Source of the DNA: Primulina eburnea
Taxonomy: Eukaryota > Streptophyta > Magnoliopsida > Lamiales > Gesneriaceae
Length of the DNA stretch: 64,000 bases
Assembly: GCF_022965805.1 (NCBI RefSeq)
Contig: NC_133101.1
Location: 44,119,642 to 44,183,641, forward strand
Direction: 5' to 3'
The translations under genes and the position numbers were made by a program. Below the pieces are notes generated by a model. The model was given only the letters and a program-made list of their open reading frames with translations, ran no database searches and was not told where the DNA came from. Positions 57,101 to 64,000 of this stretch are shown here, in pieces. Numbering within the stretch: the stretch's first letter is position 1; each line of letters starts with the position of its first letter.

Positions 57101-59222
57101 GCAAAGAGTCCCACGCAAGTAGGACTCTCGCGCACATAAGAGATGCACATGTGTTGTCCATGTACAACACCTTGCTACTATGTTTAGGGGCTTGGGCTGG
57201 GGGTATCTCAGGTCTGGGACTGGTCTAGGGTCAGTGAGGGTCATGGGGGCTCAATGGGTAAGGGCTAGTAGAGTACTAAGGTAGCTAGGAGTCCTAGTAC
57301 AACTAGAACACAAAACACACACATGTGCAGAATTTTAGGTCGATTTCCGGGAGGTTTATGTGTGGGCCAGGGCTGGTGTTTTGGGCTGGGCTTGGTCAGG
57401 AGGGTCCCTAGATGAGTTGGCTAGGTTTTGGCTCAAGGTTGCTTGGGCGTGGCTCGAGTAAATTAGGAAATGTCTCGGTGTGTTCGATAAGGTGTCAAAA
57501 ATGAAAATTAAAATGCTAATATTTAATCCATTGGTCCACGGGTGTGACTCATGACCTGGAGGGGTAGAATAAATACTAAAAGGTTATGTTTAAAATTTGG
57601 GGTCAAAATAATGAGTCTTGGATTTATTCGAGATTTAATCGCCGCACGAAACGCTAATTAAAGAATTAATCGAAACGCCTAGTTTTATGGTTTATAAAAT
57701 TATGAGAAAATTATGTTTAAGCTTAAATAATTATTATAAGTCTAATTTTTAAATTTGGGAGTTTTATATTAAGGTTTGGTTTATTTCGTGATTAAAATGC
57801 GTTAATATGTCTTATTTAAAGATTAATTTAAAAAGTTCTCAATTTAAGCTAAATAAAATTATGAGAAAATTCATGTAACTTAAATAATTATTTGGGACAT
57901 GTTAGAGTCAATGGAATTAAGAAAATGTCAAAACCGAGGAATTATACGTCTAGAGGTAAAACGGTATTTTTACGACTAAAAATTAGTAAACGTCATGGCA
58001 GTGCCCTAAATCCTGTTTTTATGATATTATGATTATTTTTAAATGTTTATGAAATGTTCATGATTAAATTATGATTTTTAAATGTCTATGGGATTTTTAT
58101 GATTTAAGGAAGACATTTAAAATAAATGTTGCATGCTTGGTTTCAAAAACAAAATTATATGTTATGCATGATTTTTATAAAGTAATGAGAATGTAAACGT
58201 TGAAGGAAGTGAAGTAATTGTAACTAATTCGATAATGTTGGAGATGTCGTGAGGGTGACGGTCCCAGTGGGAGCCCGACGATCGTATTTCCATTATTACG
58301 AATATGAGGTAACGGTATGAGATAACGGTAAGAATGCGAATGTCGTGAGGGGAAAAGGCCCCAGAGAGAACCCATTTATGGGAAAAGGTCCCAGAGGGAA
58401 CCTCGACGATTGTATTTCTATTCGAAAGAGGATAGACCAAGGCTCAGTTGACCAGTGACAGTGTCGATGATGTCCCCGTCGCCCAGTACTGTGGTTACAT
58501 GTAGATGGATCCATCGACTTTTGAGGTTTAAGGAAAGTCGCAATTAATGATCTGAATTCAACAAAGGAGAAGGAAAAGTAAAATGTTTATGATCATGTCA
58601 AAAATATTTTATGTTATTTCATGTTAAAGGAAAAGGAAAATGTTTATGATCATGTTAAAGGTTTTATATCTTGTTGAGGAAAAAGGAAAAAGTTTTGCAT
58701 GTCATGAAAAATTTATTTTTACGTAAAAGTATTTTCACTGTTGCATGTGGTTTTATACGTATTAGTTGTTATAAAGATTATGATGTGCTGAGTCTTTAGA
58801 CTCACTAGGTGTGATGGATGCAGGTGAGGTTGAGGGAGGTCTTGACGGATGATTTGACTGGGCTGAAGGAGCACACAACCCGAGGACCAGCGCTTCTATT
58901 TTTTGCGCATTTACGACTTATGACTCATGATTTATGTTATAGATTTTAAGACTATTTATTTATGCTTTTTGAGAGATTTTTGAGAGGTTTAGTATGAGCT
59001 ATACTTTTCAAACTTATTGTTTTTTAGGTTGGGTAAAACAGTTGACGATTTCATTTTTATGACTATTTCACTTGATTTTTAAAATGCTAGTTGGATGATG
59101 TTTTATTTTAAAGGGTAAAATATTTTAATATTTTCATGATGTTTATGTATATGACAGAAAATTGAGTGTTGTAAAAAAAAATTTCTAGTACTTTTTAAGC
59201 AATAAAAAGGGCAGAAGTTTCA
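54135..59222 (+). repeat. LARD-2 LTR1 (3.4 kb excluding its insertion)
   Basis: It starts TGTAACGCCCCGAAAATTT and ends gcagaagtttca, followed by a primer site. Solo LTR D occupies 54767-56436. The segment 56690-57300 is dense in short ctagg/cctagg repeats. Near 58240-58400, two gtcgtgaggg(tgacg/gaaaag)gtcccag blocks repeat imperfectly. ccagtactgtggtt and gagtctttagactcactagg are shared with the other LARD-type LTRs. Confidence 0.85.
54767..56436 (-). mobile_element. Solo LTR D (Tekay-like Ty3/Gypsy family) in LARD-2
   Basis: The minus strand reads TGTAATGCCCGGGATTG...GTCTCCACA (1670 bp), flanked by an exact gagtt duplication at 54762-54766 and 56437-56441. Removing it restores the sequence seen uninterrupted at about 61010-61050 in LTR2. 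It shares the CCACCTGTTGT region (55065, reverse complement) with solo LTRs A and B and the complete element. At 56255-56395 it carries four GC-rich near-repeats (gcgtgaccgcggt, gcgcgggtgcggt, gccgcgagggcggtctt, ggcgtgggtgcggtctt) where its relatives carry palindrome arrays. Confidence 0.93.
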
Positions 59223-60467
59223 GTTGGTATCAGAGAAAAGGTCATGTAAAGGGTTGTGCCACCATCAGCGTTAGAAATATCAGTAGTCAATCCTCAAACT
59301 TGTAAGTTTACATGTTTCATATTATTTTATGGGATTACCTGCATAATTACATGAATTATATGATCATGTCACATGTTTAATAGAATTATGAGGATATTTG
59401 TTTTATATGCTTCAGAATTTTTATACGTGATATGCTATGAAATAAGAAAATTTTTTATTCCAACGCATGTTGGCTTTGTGGTGGAATTGGACTATGTGAT
59501 TTTTAGGTTTTAGTATTGACATTCTACTTTTTGGGCCGTAAGTTAATCGTGAATATTATGAATGCTTTTGGGACATGTAGATTTTCTAAGAAAATATTTA
59601 TGATTCATTGTTACTAGTTGAATTAATTTTGGGAATTAGACGTACGGAATAATGATTTAAGGATTTGCAATGACTTGGGAGAAAGAAAATGTATAAATTT
59701 GGATTTTAAGTTTTGATGGAAGATAAGATTGGTTCTAGGAATTGATTTATGGGTAAATAAGTTTAAATTTATCGAAATTATATTATGGGAAACTTTTAGA
59801 AAAAAATTAAGAATGCCAAGAACTTATGGGTTAATCGTAAGGTTTTCGAAATTAAGGACCAATTAGGATGATTTTTGAGGAAATTAAAAAATAATTTTGC
59901 AATTATTGAGAAAATTTGGGGACTAGTTTAGCAATAAATGAAAATTGAATAGGTTAAATGATAAGGATTTTGATGATTTAGACTTTAAAGAATATTTAGA
60001 ACTTGGGATATCTTGATTATATTATTATAGGGAATGTTAATAAAGGGTTTTTAAGGTTGAATCGATATTAGGCTTGAAAATCTAAACGTTAGCGGATGTG
60101 TTTGGGATTTTAAGATTGCAATATGATAAGTTGATGAATATTTTGGGTATAAAGTAACGAAAGTAATATATGATAATGGTCGTCCATATTTTGATATTAG
60201 GAATTTTAAGATAGATTGAAATTCGAGGTTATAATAGTAATAACACTAAGTCATTATGGGTTTTCTTAAGTTGCAAATCGAAAATAAGGATTTAAAAGGA
60301 AAATTTAATAGGGATCTAGGCGATCTAATGAAATTCTAGAATTTAAGTTTTATCAGAGTAGCGCAGCGGAAGCGTGGATTTTTGGGATACTAGAACTGAA
60401 TCTAAACTTTGGGTTATTAAGGATAAGCGAATTTTGAGGACAAAATTCAATTTACGGGGGTGAAGAT
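59223..60467 (+). other. LARD-2 internal region with PBS (59225) and PPT (60452-60467)
   Basis: TGGTATCAGAGAAAAGG at 59225 is a primer site with the initiator-Met pattern. The region ends in tttacgggggtgaaga before TGTAAC. It is C-poor and has no meaningful ORF. It is about half the length of the LARD-1 interior, and several blocks align (for example tgggatactag, and gcgcag(t/c)(a/g)gaagcg at 60360). Confidence 0.8.
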
Positions 60468-62266
60468 TGTAACGCCCCGAAAATTTAAAGTCCACGCAAA
60501 CCACATGCATGCAATTATTAAATTCCTGTGTATTTTAATTACATGAATTAATTATGTTGTGCATAATTGCATGTTAAAAATATATTTTTCTACATGGTTG
60601 CATTAAAATGTATTATTAAATAATTATTTTTATTATTTAAATTGTGGGTGATGCTTTTTCTTATTTTTGAAAATATAGGGTTCTGAGGTGATTTTATAAG
60701 CCGGGACGTAAATTTTATCGATGTGGGATTTTTCAATAAAAAATGCGAGCTTTTGGCAACCCAGCTAATAAATTCACAAATCTATTTAAACGAAAACTTT
60801 GATAATATTTTAATTAATTTCTAAATCAAGCACTAATGGGCCTAATTTATTAGCTTAATAGGCCTAGGCCTAAGCCTTATTTAGGGAATTAGTTAGTATT
60901 AAATAAGATAATCACCCCCAACCCTACACTTTGCTACATGCCTCAAATCTTATATTTTTCTCTCCCAAAACTCCTCAAAGTGCACGGATCACACACACTA
61001 CATTTTAAAGAAGAAATTCGAGAATTTCTAGGTAGAGTTCAAGCCAAGGTTCTTGCCCCGTTCTTTGCCGTCGTCAATGAATGATCGTGCAAAGGCACAC
61101 TATATTTTTTCATTACTCATCATCACACCATATTATATATTTTTGTTTGAAATTGAATGAAAAACAAGAGCACCTTGATATGTTTTAGTGTGTGCATCCA
61201 AGGCGATTTTTAAAGCTTGATCTTTGTTCCAAAAACATGATTTTTATGGGCTTGAAAGGGCTGCGATGATTAGGACTTGTTAGGGGCTTGTTTTATATGA
61301 TTTTAAAGGTCCTAGGATGCACTAATAACGCTGCAAACAAGACATTGTCATTCTTAAATATGAAAGGAAACTTACAGTAAGGGCCGAGAGATTGGGTTGT
61401 CTTCATGGGTTCGGTTTTGATGCATGGGGTTTAGGGGCTCAACTAGGTCTTGAGGAGGGATAGTTTGGGACGTGGCTAGGTCCTAGGAAGCGTCCTAGCA
61501 GGGCTAGGACTCGTGTATCAGGCTAGGGAAGAGTCCACGCTACATAGGACTCTTCCCGTAAGGTGATTGTGGTCGGCCGAGATTTTCAAGGGAATGGCTC
61601 GGATGATGGCTGGGCTAGGGTGGTCCAGGTGATGGCTCAGGGTTGTCCAAAGTGGTTCAAGGAGGCTAGGGCTCGTTGGTGGCTGCTGCAAAGAGTCCCA
61701 CACAAGTAGGACTCTCGCGCACATAAGGGACGCGCATGTGCTGTCCATGTACAACACCTTTCTGCTTGGTTCAGGGGCTCGGGCTGGGGGTGGCTCTGGT
61801 CTGGGACTGTTCTAGGGTCAGTAAGGGTCATGGGTCCACAATGGGTAAGGGCTGGTAGAGTCATAAGGTAGCTAGGAGTCCTAGTACAATTAGAACACAA
61901 AACACACACACGTGCAGAATTTTAGGTCGATTTCCAGGAGGTTTTTGAGTGGTCCAAGGCTGGTGTTTCGGTTTGGGCTTGGTCAAGAGGGTCCCTAGAT
62001 GGGTTGGATAGGTTTTGGCTCAAGGTGGCTCGGGCGTGGCTCGAGTAAATTAGGAGATAGCTCGGTGTGTTCGATAAGATGTCAAAAACGAAAATTAAAA
62101 GGCTAAAATTGAATCCATGGATCCACGGGTGTGGCTCATAACTTGGAGGGGTAGAATAAATACTAAAAATGTTATGTTTAAAATTTGGGGTCAAAATAAC
62201 GAGTTTTGGATTTATACAAGTTTTAATCGCCGCACGAAACACTAATGAAAGAATTAATCGAAACGC
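60468..62266 (+). repeat. LARD-2 LTR2, truncated at 62266
   Basis: It aligns with LTR1 from TGTAACGCCCCG through 57678 (cgaaacgc), with the solo LTR D site intact here. After 62266 the sequence no longer matches LTR1, so about 1.5 kb of the LTR is missing or lies beyond an insertion whose other end is outside the window. Confidence 0.85.
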
Positions 62267-62315
62267 ACCATTGCATACAAGAAAATCATACATGTATTGG
62301 ATATCAATCTAGAGA

Positions 62316-63885
62316 CTAGAAGGAGAAATATACATCAATGATGCTGCTGCATGTCCGGCGAGTGAGGTCAGACCACCCCAGTGAATTAATGAACGCTGCA
62401 TCCCCGTCGGAAAGAAGTTGATACATTATCTTGTGAGCAAGCTGAGTCGGACCCCGCCCCACGATGGCCGAATCCGATGTGTATAAATGATGCACGAACG
62501 ATTCAAGGGGAAGCCCCTCGTCTGACTCGGACCCTTCTTGAGAAGAGACCGACGCGACTGAGATCTCAGAAATCTTGCGCTTACTAGGATGCGGGACTGA
62601 CGGTCTAGGATCGGTGGATACTTTCTTCTTGCTAGACGGAGGAGGGGACTTGGCTCGAGGAGGTGGAGAGGAGGATCGCTTTGGGGCGGAGGAGGATGAG
62701 CATGCCTTCTTCTTCGCAGCAGTAGGGGAGATACCAGGCCTCTTCGCAGTAGTGGAGCAAGAACCTGTTTTGTTCTTCTCAACAGCATTGCAATATCCCT
62801 TTGTGCCCATCATGACTGCTGGAACGGCTGATTTCTGTGGGGCAGAGGATGAATTCCCAACTTTCTTCTTCACAATCTCGCGAAGCAGTGCAACATTCAT
62901 GACTCTAACACCTGCAAATAAAAACATTGTACCGAATGAGAATATTATCAAATAAAACAACAAGCAAAAGAAAAACAAGAAGTATGAAAAGATGAGAATA
63001 TCTACTGGCATTCTCCTTCAGCTTAATTTTCGCGGGACTTAACCCGGCGTGACCCATAAGATCTTCAGATAGAATTTCGGGAATGTTAAAGAATCGGTCT
63101 CCTAGTATACTCATTATCTGCAGATACTCCTTATCTTTCTTGTAACCCTCGGAAAGGTCGGGCTTGGTGAAAGTAGGATACCAATCCGTGAAGCAAGTTA
63201 ATTCCTTAGGAGGCTGAATAAAGAATTAATATTTTTTCGAGTCCTTCACGTGACTTGGGGCTCTGTCAAAAAGTTTGTGGCTAGACCAGGAGGTCACATA
63301 AAAAGGCCATTCTTTTGATCTAGACAAAACTAAGAAGTAGGAGAAGGGGGTGCAATTCAAAGGGAGGTCTAGGGCTCGGAGTAACACTACGAAACAACTT
63401 AGCAAGCGAAAAGCATTGGGCATGAGTAAAACTAAATGCACATGATAGTACTTGCTCAATACTTGGAAGAAATCACACAGAGGAAAACGAAGACCTGCAT
63501 CAAAATGATGCTGAAAGAAGGTATAATAGCCCTTAGGGGCTAGATAGGGCCGGTCCTCTAGGAGAGGAATGATGATCTGGTGGGAGGAAGGAATGTGCCA
63601 CAAAGTTCTAAGTTTTGACTTGCTACCAAGAGGGATGTGGGATGACAAATGACCGTACCATAAGTTATCTGCTTAAGATATATTCATTTGTTGGGTCACG
63701 TGACGAACTTCGTGACCAGGACGACTGTGGGTGGTGACTTCCTCCTCGTGGGAATCAAGATTTAATTCAGGATCAGCTAGGGAAATCCTACTCGGGCTAG
63801 CCTCGCTAGACCTGCTAGATTCGCTAGACTCGCTAAACCTCTCGGAGTCACTCGAGGAATTAAACTCGGAATCAGATGAAGACAT
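62316..63885 (-). pseudogene. Transposon-associated protein gene, two exons, two in-frame stops
   Basis: From ATG at 63885 one frame runs to 63006 and, after a predicted 94-bp intron (62912-63005, GT...AG), on to TAG at 62316-62318. The N terminus is a Ser/Glu-rich low-complexity stretch (MSSSDSEFNSSSDSERF). A TAA at 63673-63675 interrupts before the conserved-looking middle (DAGLRFPLCDFF, PNAFRLLSCFVVLLRALD, KSKEWPFY-like), and a second TAA at 63226-63228 follows HVKDSKKY. The middle resembles, from memory, the plant 'putative gypsy type transposon' family (PF04195, Transposase_28). The second exon is Lys/Ser/Pro-rich (APKRSSSPPPRAKSPPP), probably disordered, and ends FINSLGWSDLTRRT. The function is unknown. 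It may be a gag-like or accessory ORF of a larger element that extends to the right. As it stands it is a broken copy. Confidence 0.5.
62912..63005 (-). other. Predicted intron in the transposon-associated pseudogene
   Basis: On the minus strand the donor is GCCA|GTAGAT and the acceptor TTTGCAG|GTGTT, with a T-rich tract upstream of the acceptor. Splicing keeps the frame (AGT GTT AGA) and removes a hydrophobic, low-complexity stretch. No transcript evidence is available here. Confidence 0.5.
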
Positions 63886-64000
63886 GGGTGCTAAGGATAA
63901 TCAATCAATTAAAGGAGAGAACTGACCCGGGATGTGAAAAAATACTTAGTAGATAGGACCGCAAGAGCATGGCGGACACACGAGCACAACTTGGCAAGTG
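63886..64000. other. Region upstream of the pseudogene, window end
   Basis: This is 115 bp beyond the minus-strand start codon. I see no element end or promoter motif that I can support. Confidence 0.4.

Larger units (their letters stand above)
54135..62266 (+). mobile_element. LARD-2: coding-poor long-LTR retroelement, 3' LTR truncated
   Basis: LTR1 (54135-59222, interrupted by solo LTR D) is followed by a PBS, an internal region of 1.2 kb, a PPT and LTR2 (60468-62266, truncated). LTR1 without its insertion is about 3.4 kb. The LTR starts match LARD-1, and blocks of the internal region match too. No protein domain is present. The second LTR stops at cgaaacgc (62266), where other sequence begins. 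Confidence 0.8.

Noticed and set aside
62267..62290. A CACTA-type transposon end (caccattgcatacaagaaaa) at the LARD-2 LTR2 junction
   Set aside because: It only loosely resembles CACTACAAGAAAA, no inverted partner is visible in the window, and no TSD can be tested.
62575..62955. 126-codon plus-strand frame opposite the pseudogene
   Set aside because: It is antisense to the Lys/Ser/Pro-rich second exon; the composition mirrors it and no motif is present.

Overview
The window reads as heterochromatic plant nuclear DNA, probably from a eudicot, although the species cannot be named from this sequence. It is AT-rich and I recognise no host gene, tRNA or rRNA. Nearly every base can be assigned to retroelements that inserted into one another. 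Five insertions are flanked by exact 5-bp target-site duplications (TSDs), so much of the nesting order can be read directly. Only about 78 bp (22039-22116) and 165 bp (30599-30763) of possible non-element DNA remain between elements.

Layout. (1) 1-3693: the 3' part of an L1-like LINE, with the end of ORF1, a broken ORF2 (endonuclease, reverse transcriptase, zinc finger) and a short poly(A). It abuts a partial LTR of the next element. (2) 3694-22038: Copia-1 (+), which carries three insertions: solo LTR A (5164-7477, minus, TSD gttta), the coding-poor large-LTR element LARD-1 (7543-14430), and solo LTR B (15827-17967, plus). (3) 22117-30593: a complete but decayed chromodomain-type Ty3/Gypsy element (Tekay-like, TSD atcat). 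(4) 30764-54134: LTR fragment C, split by Copia-2 (32287-53059, +, TSD ctgga). The 3' LTR of Copia-2 is in turn split by Copia-3 (40354-51185, minus, TSD cttac). (5) 54135-62266: LARD-2, with solo LTR D (54767-56436, minus, TSD gagtt) inside its first LTR. (6) 62267-64000: a minus-strand, intron-containing, transposon-associated pseudogene that interrupts the second LARD-2 LTR and is cut by the window edge.

How the parts relate. The Copia elements have the order gag, protease, integrase, reverse transcriptase, RNase H, with TG...CA LTRs and an initiator-Met-tRNA-type primer site. The Gypsy element has gag, protease, reverse transcriptase, RNase H, integrase, chromodomain. Every coding region has stops or frameshifts, so none is autonomous as it stands. 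Solo LTRs A, B and D and the LTRs of the complete Gypsy element belong to one loose LTR family. Each carries a GC-rich array of repeated, mostly palindromic modules a short distance inside its 5' end. The two LARD copies share long LTRs and a C-poor internal region without meaningful ORFs.

The most interesting signals are these LTR palindrome arrays (a 72-bp tandem unit in solo LTR A and an 18-bp perfect palindrome in the others), a 51-bp minisatellite amplified in only one LTR, the LARD family with a probable LTR-internal-LTR tandem arrangement, and GC-rich hairpins in all three Copia leaders. I found no convincing new host pathway or defence system.
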